From the NCBI GenBank assembly GCA_964392345.1, contig CAYMPQ010000015.1:1-28031 (forward strand): a DNA stretch of 28,031 bases, in the 5' to 3' direction. Positions 1 through 7,790 of the stretch are shown here, piece after piece (positions within the stretch are counted from its first letter, which is position 1; each line of letters begins with the position of its first letter). This DNA comes from JAUVXY01 sp964392345. GTDB lineage: Bacteria; Actinomycetota; Humimicrobiia; Humimicrobiales; Humimicrobiaceae. A program made the translations under genes and the position numbers. The notes beneath the pieces are model-generated. The model did not search any database. It was not told where the DNA came from and saw only the letters and a list, made by a program, of their open reading frames with translations.

Positions 1-2
1 AA

Positions 3-659
3 TATGCGAGTAAAGTAAAATATAAATATCTTCAAAAAACATTCTATGGTGTTCCGAAAATGGTGGGCAAGAAATTTAAATATTCAAACATAGACAGGGA
101 TAAGCAGTCAAGAGATTTAAAAGAAGCATTGATTTTACTAGAAAAAGCAGGTGTAGTTTTCAGAGTAAAGCACACCAGTGGAAACGGACTTCCACTTGAA
201 GCCGAAGCAAAAGAAAATATATTTAAAACAGTTTTCTTAGATATAGGATTAATGCAGAATATATGTGGTCTCAATAGTGATATTTTTTTAACCTCCAACG
301 AAGATTTCATAAAAGTTAATGGTGGGGCCATAGCGGAGCAGTTTGTAGCTCAGGAATTACTAAATTATCAGGATTATTACACACAACCATCACTATATTA
401 TTGGGTAAGAGAAGCTAAAAGCAGTAATGCTGAAATTGACTATCTAATCCCCTGTTGTTCAAAAGTTCTACCCATTGAAGTGAAATCCGGGAAAACCGGA
501 ACTTTAAGAAGTATGCATCTATATTTAAAAAAAGCTAATCTTTCCGCTGGAGTGAAAATTTCCCAACTCCCATTTGATGACACACTTCCCATTATATCAA
601 TACCCTTTTACGCTATCAAAAAAATCCCTGAGCTTATAAGCAGTTATGTTTATAAATGA
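3..659 (+). CDS. AAA/DUF4143 family ATPase, C-terminal part (cut by window start)
   Basis: The reading frame is open from base 3, so the gene begins before the window; the first ATG at base 60 is internal. The visible 218 residues match the C-terminal half of the bacterial AAA ATPases that carry a DUF4143 domain. A winged-helix-like stretch (LLEKAGVVFRV) is followed by FLDIGLMQNICGL, then the nuclease-like block with AEIDYLIP and PIEVKSGKTGTLRSMH, which has the E-x-K spacing of PD-(D/E)XK-like folds. The Walker A half lies outside. These proteins are common in accessory islands and their role is not settled. A short fragment of the N-terminal half of a similar protein occurs at 6175-6294. Family assignment is confident; function is not. 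Confidence 0.85.
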   Translation, partial: YASKVKYKYLQKTFYGVPKMVGKKFKYSNIDRDKQSRDLKEALILLEKAGVVFRVKHTSGNGLPLEAEAKENIFKTVFLDIGLMQNICGLNSDIFLTSNEDFIKVNGGAIAEQFVAQELLNYQDYYTQPSLYYWVREAKSSNAEIDYLIPCCSKVLPIEVKSGKTGTLRSMHLYLKKANLSAGVKISQLPFDDTLPIISIPFYAIKKIPELISSYVYK

Positions 660-677
660 CTGGTATGAAGCAGGAAG

Positions 678-732
678 CCTTTGGTCTTTAGCCCAAAGGT
701 AGTTCACTGCAGCCCTTTGTATGCTGTTTTTT
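678..732 (+). terminator. Possible hairpin terminator after the DUF4143 ATPase gene
   Basis: A perfect hairpin, CCTTTGG (678-684) with CCAAAGG (693-699) and an 8-base loop, lies 18 bases after the stop codon. A second short stem, CAGC (710-713) with GCTG (723-726), is followed directly by six T residues. Neither is a textbook intrinsic terminator: the strong stem lacks a T-run and the stem with the T-run has only four pairs. Together they plausibly end the ATPase transcript before the next operon. Confidence 0.35.
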
Positions 733-825
733 AAATTCTTATGGTTAAATTTTAAGATCAAATTCTTTTGTACTTGTTCCATCTTTTGATTTGTATTAAA
801 CTATCAGGAGGAGAAAGGAGAAATC

Positions 826-1893
826 ATGGCAGAGGAAAAAATAAAACCCAGGGTAATGTCTATGTCAAATACGAAAAAGGAGATGATTGATACTTATAAT
901 GCGCTCCTGAAACAATTACAAGAGAAGAGTGAAGCTGAACTGAAACCAGAAAAAAAGATTGAAGAAAAAAAGAAGAGAGAGGTTGTGGAAGTGGCAGAGA
1001 CCTTATCTTCAGAGGGGGTCGTTAAAGAGATTGGCAATCTGAAGCTGGAAATAGGAAAAAGACTAACCAGTATTTCCGATGGACTGGAGGAAGAGGTCAG
1101 TAAATTCAATCAAATTCAGAAAGCTATTGAAATAAAGGATGAGGAGCTTAAAGAATTATATGAAATAGAAAGATCAGCAGAAACACTTGCAGCATTAATA
1201 GAAGCGCAGAATAAGAAACGCCAGGAATTTGAATTGGAAATGACTGCCCGAAAGGAAGAATTTGACCGGGAAATCATCACAACCCGCGAGGGGTGGGTAA
1301 AAGAGAAGAAAGGGCATGAAGCAGATATCAAAGAAAGGGATGCAGCAGAGGTAAAAAGACGGGAAAGAGAAAAGGAAGAATATGTCTATGCCTTTAAGCG
1401 GGAACAATGGTTGGCAAAAGATAAGTTTGAAGATGAGAAGGCAAAAACAGAAAAAGAGATTCAGTTGAAAAAAGAGTATATGGAAAAAGAGCTTACCGGG
1501 AGAGAAAAGGCAGTCGCAGAAAGGGAAGAAGAATTAGCAGAACTGCAAAAGAAGGTTATCGCCTTTCCTAATGAAATCAAAGAAGCTGTCAACAAGGCAG
1601 TTAAAGAGACAACAGAAAGAATTACGCTTGAAGCAAAAAATAAAGAGGAATTGATAAGAAAAGAATTTGACGGTGAAAGAAACGTGCTCAAAACTCGAAT
1701 CGAGTCCCTTGAAAAAACTGTAAAAGAGCAGAGCGGACACATTGCTAACCTTTCAGGACAATTGGAGAAATCCTATCAAAAGGTTCAGGATATCGCCATT
1801 AAGTCCGTTGAGGGGTCATCAAACTTTAAATCACTTACAAGTCTCCAACAGCTGGCTTCAGAACAGACCAGGAGGCAGTCCCAGGAGAAATAA
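826..1893 (+). CDS. Coiled-coil protein, first gene of the helicase cassette
   Basis: This 355-residue protein is not from a family I can name. It is highly charged (K/E-rich) and lacks a signal peptide or membrane segment, so it is probably cytoplasmic. Long heptad-like coiled-coil stretches run from about residue 60 to 235 and again from about 260 to 320, with a short non-coil break around KKVIAFPNEIKEAV near residues 240-255. The C-terminus (SNFKSLTSLQQLASEQ) is polar. The start is well supported: AAAGGAG at 814-820 stands 5 bases before the ATG, with a second AGGAGGAG just upstream. The stop lies 25 bases before the helicase start, so the two are probably one transcript. A structural or bridging role for the helicase is possible but is inference from position only. 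Confidence 0.8.
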   Translation: MAEEKIKPRVMSMSNTKKEMIDTYNALLKQLQEKSEAELKPEKKIEEKKKREVVEVAETLSSEGVVKEIGNLKLEIGKRLTSISDGLEEEVSKFNQIQKAIEIKDEELKELYEIERSAETLAALIEAQNKKRQEFELEMTARKEEFDREIITTREGWVKEKKGHEADIKERDAAEVKRREREKEEYVYAFKREQWLAKDKFEDEKAKTEKEIQLKKEYMEKELTGREKAVAEREEELAELQKKVIAFPNEIKEAVNKAVKETTERITLEAKNKEELIRKEFDGERNVLKTRIESLEKTVKEQSGHIANLSGQLEKSYQKVQDIAIKSVEGSSNFKSLTSLQQLASEQTRRQSQEK

Positions 1894-1918
1894 TCAAGCG
1901 TTGAATGAGGATCAGTAT

Positions 1919-4261
1919 ATGCCCAGGACAAAAGAGGAAAAGAAAAAGGCCAGGAGGAAGATTAAACAGAAAGAACGCCGAGAGGGACCGGTCAGGGCTC
2001 TTCTTCGGGAAAAGGCTGAGTTTCTTTTTTATGAAGCCCTCTGGTTTAAGGACGAGGGCCAGTTGCGCAAGGCGCTCTTTTACCTGGAAAAGGTTCTGCG
2101 TTTGGATCCGAAGAATGAAAAATGCCTCCAGGAAATGGGCCATCTTGGATATTTGATGAAAAGGTCCGACATAGAACTCAATGCGCTTTTGGGCCTTTAC
2201 AAGCATGGACTTATAAAACCTGGCCAATTGCCGTTTTTATGCCAGCTGCTGGAGGAGAATGGTAAATACAAACAGGCGCTATGTGTTATTCAAGAAACTT
2301 TAAAGAGCTTTTCAAAGATAAAGGCACGAGGAAAGAAGGCTCTGAGAGAATCCCTTATTAAAAGCCAGGAACATTGCCAGGCCCAGTTGGAAACAGCACA
2401 AAAGCTGGCGGCCACAGCCTCGCCTATTGAAACGTCCAGGGATGAAAATAGGAAAAGAGAACCAAAAAAAACCATTGCTTATCCCGAAAACGCTGATGTC
2501 CCCGGAGATTATGCAGATAAAAACTCCCTCCCAGAAATCTCTATATACATTCAGGCGGACCCAGTGGCCTTCAAAGAATCCCTGGTAGATGGGCATCTTG
2601 CCTCTCTGGAGAACTACCAGCTTACATTAGAAGGAAATCGAATCCGTTTTAAAGAGACCTTTGAAAGTCTTATCTGTTTTAATAGTCTGAAAAACGTCCG
2701 ATCATTCTGGTTCCAGGAAGAGACTGCCAGAAAAATCTTGAAGACCTTTCATGGCCGGGCCTTGCTGGCGGATGAGGTAGGACTGGGCAAGACTATAGAG
2801 GCCCTTATGGTACTTAAGGAATATATTCAGAGGGGTATGGTAAAAAGCGCCCTTATACTAACACCAACACCACTTGTAAGCCAATGGAAGGAAGAACTGA
2901 AGGTCAAATTCGGACTTAACTTTCCATCCACAGATGATCCCGGTTACTACACCCTGGAACAGTCCTTCTGGAAAGAAGACTTTATCCTTGCATCCATCAA
3001 TCTTGCTAAGTCAAAGAAGAATTTTCCCATAGTCACCCAAAGGGAATATGACATGGTCATAGTTGATGAGGCTCACCACCTAAAGAATCGAAACACGTTA
3101 AACTGGAAACTTATCAATGCCCTAAAAAAAAGGTTTTTACTTCTCCTTACGGCGACACCTGTGGAAAACAATCTGATGGAGCTCTACAATCTTGTTACTC
3201 TTCTCAAACCGGGTCAGTTAAAGACAGCCTCCGCCTTTCGCGAAAAATTCATGACCTGCGGCGATCCCACTGATCCCCGAAACCGCAGCCACCTCAAAGA
3301 CCTTCTTGGACAGGTTATGGTACGAAATACCAGGGCCTTTGCAAAGGTTGATATACCTCCCCGGTTTGCTCAGACCATAAAGGTGGCCCCAGACTCTTTG
3401 GAAATCGAGCTGTATCAAAAAATCACTACTCTGATAAAAGATATAAATGAGACCAATGGCTCAGGCCATAAATTACTGCTAAAGAATCTCCTGGCTGAGG
3501 CGGGTTCTTCACCTCACGCAGTGAGATTAACCCTTTCCCGAATTCTTGCAAGGCGAGATATGCTCCTCGAACATAAAAAGAGGCTCCATGTCATAAACAA
3601 TCTTTGCCGCTCTATACATACTACCAGCAAAGACAGGCTACTTTTTAAGCTTATTAGATCCTATCCAGACAAAATGATCCTCTTTGTCAGGTACCACGGC
3701 ACCCTGGATCATGTGTCTGAATTTCTGGCAGGCAAAGGGATTAGCCATTCACTATTTCATGGTAAGATGGATAACCGCAGCAAAGATGAACAAATTCAGA
3801 GCTTCAAGGAGAACAAGGACATTCTGCTCACCACAGAAATTGGCGGTGAAGGCCGCAACCTCCAATTCTGCCATCAGATGCTCAATTATGATCTCCCCTG
3901 GAACCCAATGAAGATCGAACAGCGAATCGGCAGGATACACCGTATCGGGCAGGAGCAAGAGGTGATGATTTACAACCTGTGCGCTGCAGGGAGTGTGGAG
4001 GATTATATTCTTGAGATATTGGATAGGAAAATCAACATGTTTGAGATGGTGATTGGAGAGATTGACATGATATTGGGACGGATCAAGGAGGAGAAGGACT
4101 TTTCTGAAACGGTTTATGACATCTGGGTGAATTCAAGATCTGAAGAAGAAAGAAAAACAGCCTTTGGACAACTGGGAAGCAGGTTAATGAGGGCCAAAAC
4201 CAGCTATCAAAAGTCCAAAGAGCTTGATAAAAAACTTTTTGGTGAAAATTATGAACTCTGA
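1919..4261 (+). CDS. TPR-SNF2 (RapA-type) DNA-dependent ATPase/helicase
   Basis: A 780-residue SF2 ATPase of the SNF2/RapA group, expected to translocate on double-stranded DNA and remodel bound proteins. A basic N-terminus (KEEKKKARRKIKQKERR) is followed by TPR-like helices at about residues 37-130. The ATPase core shows DEVGLGKT (Walker A, K291), DEAH at 383-386, TATP at 411-414, then a helicase C domain with GEGRNLQ and QRIGRIHRIGQ at 668-678. The tail ILEILDRKINMFEMVIGEI is RapA-like. The frame extends back to 1742, but that part overlaps the coiled-coil gene and reads as non-coding; ATG 1919 has GAGG about 10 bases upstream, and TTG 1901 is an alternative. It overlaps the next gene by 11 bases. 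GC is clearly above the window's average, which suggests transfer. SNF2 proteins with accessory subunits occur in defence systems such as DISARM, but no methylase or DUF1998 partner is present here. Confidence 0.92.
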   Translation: MPRTKEEKKKARRKIKQKERREGPVRALLREKAEFLFYEALWFKDEGQLRKALFYLEKVLRLDPKNEKCLQEMGHLGYLMKRSDIELNALLGLYKHGLIKPGQLPFLCQLLEENGKYKQALCVIQETLKSFSKIKARGKKALRESLIKSQEHCQAQLETAQKLAATASPIETSRDENRKREPKKTIAYPENADVPGDYADKNSLPEISIYIQADPVAFKESLVDGHLASLENYQLTLEGNRIRFKETFESLICFNSLKNVRSFWFQEETARKILKTFHGRALLADEVGLGKTIEALMVLKEYIQRGMVKSALILTPTPLVSQWKEELKVKFGLNFPSTDDPGYYTLEQSFWKEDFILASINLAKSKKNFPIVTQREYDMVIVDEAHHLKNRNTLNWKLINALKKRFLLLLTATPVENNLMELYNLVTLLKPGQLKTASAFREKFMTCGDPTDPRNRSHLKDLLGQVMVRNTRAFAKVDIPPRFAQTIKVAPDSLEIELYQKITTLIKDINETNGSGHKLLLKNLLAEAGSSPHAVRLTLSRILARRDMLLEHKKRLHVINNLCRSIHTTSKDRLLFKLIRSYPDKMILFVRYHGTLDHVSEFLAGKGISHSLFHGKMDNRSKDEQIQSFKENKDILLTTEIGGEGRNLQFCHQMLNYDLPWNPMKIEQRIGRIHRIGQEQEVMIYNLCAAGSVEDYILEILDRKINMFEMVIGEIDMILGRIKEEKDFSETVYDIWVNSRSEEERKTAFGQLGSRLMRAKTSYQKSKELDKKLFGENYEL

Positions 4262-5312
4262 ATCCAATCAAGAACTGGAAGAATTTGCCTGTAGATTCCT
4301 TGAGAATCAGGGGGCGGTACTGGAAAGGAATGAGCAAGGATTTGAAGCTCTCCTGCCTGAAAATTTGTCAGAGGTTTTAGGGACCTCTGAGCATATTAAT
4401 ATAAATACCGGATCAGACCCTGAATCAGAAGGGGTTTATTCTATCAATCACGGCTCCTCCCTGCTCGAAAAAATGGTAGATGCAGTCTGCTGTGGAGATG
4501 TACCTCTGCTGGCCTGCCAGCTTCAGTTTGACTATCTAAAAAGAGAAGGTTTTGACAGGCTGATCAAGGAACAGTTCTTTTTTTCCAAATCGGTGGGCAA
4601 AACGGAGAACCGGGCAAAAATTAACACCGGATACATCTTCCTGACCTGCCGGTATACGGCTCAAAGCGATGAGCAAAAGCATGGTCTTTTGAGCCTTGTT
4701 TTTAATCTGGAAACAGGGGCCTATGTCCCCCACATGGCAGAGTTGTTCTCTGCCACTGGAAAAAATTTTATTCCTCTTCAGAAGCCCGTCTGGAAAGATG
4801 GACAATTGGAAATGGTTATGAAATGTATTAAAGAGCAATCAAAAGGGATTCTGATGGACGAATTAAATTCCTTCCATGAAACCATGACAAGGCGCTTCAG
4901 GAGGGATGCGGCAAATCTTGAAGAATATTATCATGCCCTGGAAAAAGAAATGGAAAAAAACCTTGAAAGGCATAGTCTTTCAGAGGAGTTGGTAAAAGAA
5001 AGGCGTGAAAAAATAGGCCTTCTGCCTGATGAACTCGAAAGAAAAAGGGACGACCTGTTTAAAAAATACAGCATTAAGGTAAATGTAGAGCCCTGTGCGG
5101 CCATGCTGATCAATACGCCAGCCGTTAAAGTCCTTTATAGCATCTTTATTAGAAGGACTCGGAAAAATGTTTCCTTGATCTATAACCCTGTTACCAAGGT
5201 ATTGGATCCTCTTGTTTGCCAGGGTTGTGGAAAGAGTATTACCAACATCTATTTTTGCAATCATCTCCATCTGCTCTGCTCCATGTGCAACGAAAAATGT
5301 CCGCTTTGTTAG
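4251..5312 (+). CDS. Helicase partner protein with C-terminal RING-like zinc finger
   Basis: A 353-residue protein of a family I do not recognise. The start is taken as ATG 4251, which overlaps the helicase stop by 11 bases; an in-frame ATG at 4224 exists but lies deeper inside the helicase gene. Residues 1-190 look globular. A charged helical stretch follows at about 210-285 (LEEYYHALEKEMEKNLER and after), then a small beta-rich segment (KNVSLIYNPVTKVLDPL). The last 31 residues hold eight metal ligands: C323, C326, C336, H340, C343, C346, C350 and C353, spaced C-x2-C-x9-C-x3-H-x2-C-x2-C-x3-C-x2-C, very close to a RING-HC finger. The tight overlap with the helicase implies coupled translation and a shared complex. 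The finger could bind the helicase, DNA or another protein; nothing here shows ubiquitin-like chemistry. Confidence 0.82.
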   Translation: MNSESNQELEEFACRFLENQGAVLERNEQGFEALLPENLSEVLGTSEHININTGSDPESEGVYSINHGSSLLEKMVDAVCCGDVPLLACQLQFDYLKREGFDRLIKEQFFFSKSVGKTENRAKINTGYIFLTCRYTAQSDEQKHGLLSLVFNLETGAYVPHMAELFSATGKNFIPLQKPVWKDGQLEMVMKCIKEQSKGILMDELNSFHETMTRRFRRDAANLEEYYHALEKEMEKNLERHSLSEELVKERREKIGLLPDELERKRDDLFKKYSIKVNVEPCAAMLINTPAVKVLYSIFIRRTRKNVSLIYNPVTKVLDPLVCQGCGKSITNIYFCNHLHLLCSMCNEKCPLC

Positions 5313-5441
5313 AGACTCATTTTTTGGGTCAAGAAATAAAAAATTATTATCTGCATTCCTATTTCTTAAAATTTTTTAGTTTATTCTAAAAAGTACTTGA
5401 TTTTTCGATGTGTATAATAGCTTTTAAGATGACAAAAGATT

Positions 5442-5468
5442 TTGAGACTCAGAATTACTTGCTAAAAT
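5442..5468 (+). promoter_or_regulatory. Possible promoter of the VapBC-type pair
   Basis: TTGAGA (5442-5447) and TAAAAT (5463-5468) are separated by 15 bases, shorter than ideal, but the -10 is preceded by TG-C, giving an extended -10 element. It ends 30 bases before the palindromic operator. Confidence 0.35.
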
Positions 5469-5498
5469 GATAGCATGGAAAGCTACATTATTGATTTA

Positions 5499-5515
5499 TA
5501 CACGAAATTCGTGTA
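5499..5515. promoter_or_regulatory. Palindromic operator upstream of the toxin-antitoxin pair
   Basis: A perfect 8-1-8 inverted repeat, TACACGAA-A-TTCGTGTA, lies 22 bases before the antitoxin start. Autoregulated toxin-antitoxin operons normally carry such sites for the ribbon-helix-helix antitoxin, so this is the probable operator. The role is inferred; the repeat is directly visible. Confidence 0.65.
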
Positions 5516-5537
5516 ATATGCTTTTGAGGTGATTAAA

Positions 5538-5759
5538 ATGTTAAAAAATATAACTTTTAGTGCTGATGAAAAAATTATGGATTCCGCCAGGAAAAAAGCT
5601 ATCAATAACAGAACTACTTTAAATTCACTTTTTAATAAATGGCTATCCAGTTATGTTAAGATTGGTTATGTTTCAAATGAATTGGATTCCTTTCTTAATA
5701 AAATTTCATATGTTTCTTCAGGAAGAAGTTTTTCAAGGGATAAACTAAATGAAAGATAG
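5538..5759 (+). CDS. VapB-like ribbon-helix-helix antitoxin
   Basis: A 73-residue protein whose N-terminus (KNITFSADEKIMDSARKKA) has the short strand followed by helix-helix layout of ribbon-helix-helix DNA-binding antitoxins. The rest is a flexible tail (SYVSSGRSFSRDKL) suited to binding the toxin. An in-frame GTG at 5529 lies within the ribosome binding site, so ATG 5538, with GAGGTG at 5526-5531, is the better start. It overlaps the PIN toxin by 11 bases, the usual antitoxin-first arrangement. It should neutralise the downstream RNase and repress the operon through the palindrome at 5499-5515. Confidence 0.8.
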   Translation: MLKNITFSADEKIMDSARKKAINNRTTLNSLFNKWLSSYVKIGYVSNELDSFLNKISYVSSGRSFSRDKLNER

Positions 5760-6174
5760 ATTTTTTATAGACACCAATATTATTGTCTGTATTTTTGATA
5801 GACAAAACGGAGACAAACAGAAAAAAGCCCGGGAAATTTTAAAACAGGCATTAGACACAATGAATGGAGCTATAAGTTTTCAGGTTATTCAGGAATTTTG
5901 TAATGTTGCCCTAAAAAAGTTTGAGACACCTCTTTTAACTTCTGATTGCAGAACCTTTATAAATAAATTCCTTTTCCCGGTATGTGAAATATTTCCAGGG
6001 CTGGAAATTTACAATAAAGCTATTGATATAAAAGAAATTACAAATTATGGATTTTATGATTCTTTAATTATTGCTTCTGCAATTGAAAGTAAATGCAGCA
6101 TACTTTATTCTGAGGATCTCAACAGTAATGAAAAAGTAATGAATATGCAGATTGTTAATCCTTTCAAGGTATAA
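5749..6174 (+). CDS. VapC-like PIN-domain ribonuclease toxin
   Basis: A complete 141-residue PIN domain. The acidic residues expected to bind Mg2+ or Mn2+ are all visible: D8 in FFIDTNII, E49 in FQVIQEF, D104 in YGFYDSLI, and D123 in LYSEDLN (E122 is adjacent). Length and motif order are typical of VapC toxins, which cleave tRNA or rRNA. The start overlaps the antitoxin end by 11 bases, so the two are co-translated. No truncation is seen, so the toxin should be active unless neutralised. The RNA target cannot be read from sequence. Confidence 0.88.
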   Translation: MKDRFFIDTNIIVCIFDRQNGDKQKKAREILKQALDTMNGAISFQVIQEFCNVALKKFETPLLTSDCRTFINKFLFPVCEIFPGLEIYNKAIDIKEITNYGFYDSLIIASAIESKCSILYSEDLNSNEKVMNMQIVNPFKV

Positions 6175-6294
6175 TCCATATATAGAAAACCGCTTATTTT
6201 AAAAGGTGTCAGGCAAGCAGGCAAAACAAGGTTGCTCAAGGAATTCGGCAGGAGATCCTATCTTTTGATACGAAATTATTGTTATGTTTTATGA
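6175..6294 (+). pseudogene. Relic of the N-terminus of a DUF4143-type AAA ATPase
   Basis: Immediately after the toxin's stop codon and in the same frame, the sequence reads RKPLILKGVRQAGKTRLLKE (6184-6243), then FGRRSY and a stop at 6292. This is the Walker A segment that opens AAA/DUF4143 ATPases. The family pattern is lost after about residue 28, and there is no start codon or continuation. It is a decayed or recombined fragment. The fuller homologue at 3-659 shows that the family was present more than once in this island. Confidence 0.75.
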
Positions 6295-6305
6295 CAGCAA
6301 TACTG

Positions 6306-6333
6306 TTGTACTTTTTAATTTATATTGTACAAT
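6306..6333 (+). promoter_or_regulatory. Possible promoter of the solute-binding protein operon
   Basis: TTGTAC (6306-6311), 16 bases, then TACAAT (6328-6333), which lies inside the 10-base palindrome ATTGTACAAT (6324-6333). The spacing to the gene (48 bases) suits a promoter. The -35 match is modest. Confidence 0.4.
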
Positions 6334-6381
6334 AAAATTCAAACTGGGTTTTAAGTTAAATACAAAACCGGGAAGGCAAAG

Positions 6382-7752
6382 ATGATAAAAGGGAGAAATA
6401 TTTTTAGCAGCAAAAAAGTATTTATCAGGACCATAGTTCCAGTAACCATAATAGTGTTTTTTTTAATCACTGCTGTTTCATGCAAAACTGGCAAAGAAGA
6501 AATATTGGAAAACAAAGAAGCCGCAGAGGCTGAGCAAGCAGGCGAAGACGTAGAAGGGGCAGCAAAAACCAGTGCGAATGTTATAGCTATAGATATCTGG
6601 GATAGTTGTGGACCAGGAGAAAGAATAGCCATGCTGGATAGCATTGAAGATTTTTTGGCCATGAACGCGTCTGTTGAAATTAATACAAAACACTTCAGGA
6701 GCCAGGAAGAGTTGGAAGACCAGTTTGAGGCAGCAAGTTTGGCAGGATCAGGCCCAGAGATAATTCTTGTAAACATGGATGGGGCCAGGAGGCTTGCTCC
6801 AGAAAATATTGTAAGAGAAATAAAAGACGAAATAGATTATATAAAAATACTGGACGGGCTGGTAGAAATTTCTGAGTATAACAACAAGAAATATATTATC
6901 CCGTTTAGAAGCACTGATTTTTTGATGCTTTTTTATAATAAAGAATTAATAGAAAAACCTCCATCTGATTTTGAGGCTGTAGTAGAGTATTGCAGAGAAG
7001 TGAATAATACTAATGAGCAAATTTATGGGTGGCTGTTAAACGGCAGTGAGGCTGATTGGGTAATACCATTTGTTGGCGGGTATTCGGATTGGATAATTGA
7101 CTACGATACAGATTTTTTGACTTTAGATTCTGAAGCTACAGAGAAAACGCTGGAATTTCTTAATTTTATTTACAATGAGGAAAAAATTGTTCCTTATGAT
7201 GTTAAGTATGAAGAAATAGATAGATTGTTTAGGAATGGAAATGCAGCCATGATTATAAACGGGACATGGGCAATTGAAGAATATGAATCTGAGGGCCTTA
7301 ACTTTGGAATATCAAAAATACCTAAAGTTTGGCAGGGGGACAGCAATCCGACACCTTTAATCTCGGGACTTGGCTTTATGATTAATGTAAATTGTTATGG
7401 AAATGAGTTAGAGGAGTCAAAGAAATTTATAGAATATATGTTATCAGAAGAGGTACAAATAAGCTGGACCAAAAGGACACAAACATTTCCGGTACTAAAA
7501 AATATTGACACAAACTCAGCCATAAGGGATGATCCGTTGATCTTTAACGCCTTTCAACAGGCAAAAATATGCAGGGGGAAGCCCTGTGATGACATGATAA
7601 GAGTTATAAGAGATGCCATAAGGATAAATGTGGAAAATGTTATAATGGGCAGCATTACACCGCAGGAAGCAGCATCAAAGATTCAGCGGGATGCCATAAG
7701 GTTGAAAGACGGCAGCATTACCGTGGAAGAGTTAAAAGAAGAAAAATCTTAA
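6382..7752 (+). CDS. Extracellular solute-binding lipoprotein (family 1, sugar type)
   Basis: A 456-residue periplasmic or surface binding protein of the SBP_bac_1 (maltose-binding-like) group. A basic N-terminus and hydrophobic helix (about 16-33) lead to a lipobox ending at C34 (ITAVSC), so it should be a lipoprotein. An E/A-rich linker follows. Family features include GPEIILVNMDGARRLAP, KYIIPFRSTDFLMLFYNKEL, NGNAAMIINGTWAIEEY and FIEYMLSEEVQISW. GGGAAGG lies just before the ATG. No ABC permease or ATPase genes are adjacent, which is unusual; instead HtrA follows after 38 bases, then a sigma factor. It may work with a transporter elsewhere, or supply a sensory signal to this operon. The substrate is unknown. 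Confidence 0.9.
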   Translation: MIKGRNIFSSKKVFIRTIVPVTIIVFFLITAVSCKTGKEEILENKEAAEAEQAGEDVEGAAKTSANVIAIDIWDSCGPGERIAMLDSIEDFLAMNASVEINTKHFRSQEELEDQFEAASLAGSGPEIILVNMDGARRLAPENIVREIKDEIDYIKILDGLVEISEYNNKKYIIPFRSTDFLMLFYNKELIEKPPSDFEAVVEYCREVNNTNEQIYGWLLNGSEADWVIPFVGGYSDWIIDYDTDFLTLDSEATEKTLEFLNFIYNEEKIVPYDVKYEEIDRLFRNGNAAMIINGTWAIEEYESEGLNFGISKIPKVWQGDSNPTPLISGLGFMINVNCYGNELEESKKFIEYMLSEEVQISWTKRTQTFPVLKNIDTNSAIRDDPLIFNAFQQAKICRGKPCDDMIRVIRDAIRINVENVIMGSITPQEAASKIQRDAIRLKDGSITVEELKEEKS

Positions 7753-7790
7753 AATCCTGCAGCGTGCCTGAAAAATAAAATGGAGTGAAT

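Noticed and set aside
597..782. 61-residue minus-strand frame after the DUF4143 gene
   Set aside because: It overlaps the end of a real gene, covers the hairpins and has no ribosome binding site or recognised motif.
1742..1918. N-terminal 59-residue extension of the helicase frame
   Set aside because: It overlaps the end of the coiled-coil gene in another frame and has no ribosome binding site or domain pattern; ATG 1919 begins the protein-like sequence.
5312..5451. GAGACTCA direct repeats (5312-5319 and 5444-5451) as element ends
   Set aside because: An 8-base match in AT-rich sequence with nothing element-like between; probably chance.
3..6294. One DUF4143 ATPase gene split by insertion of the cassette
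   Set aside because: Both parts are on the plus strand, but the C-terminal part lies left and the N-terminal part right, the wrong order for a simple insertion.
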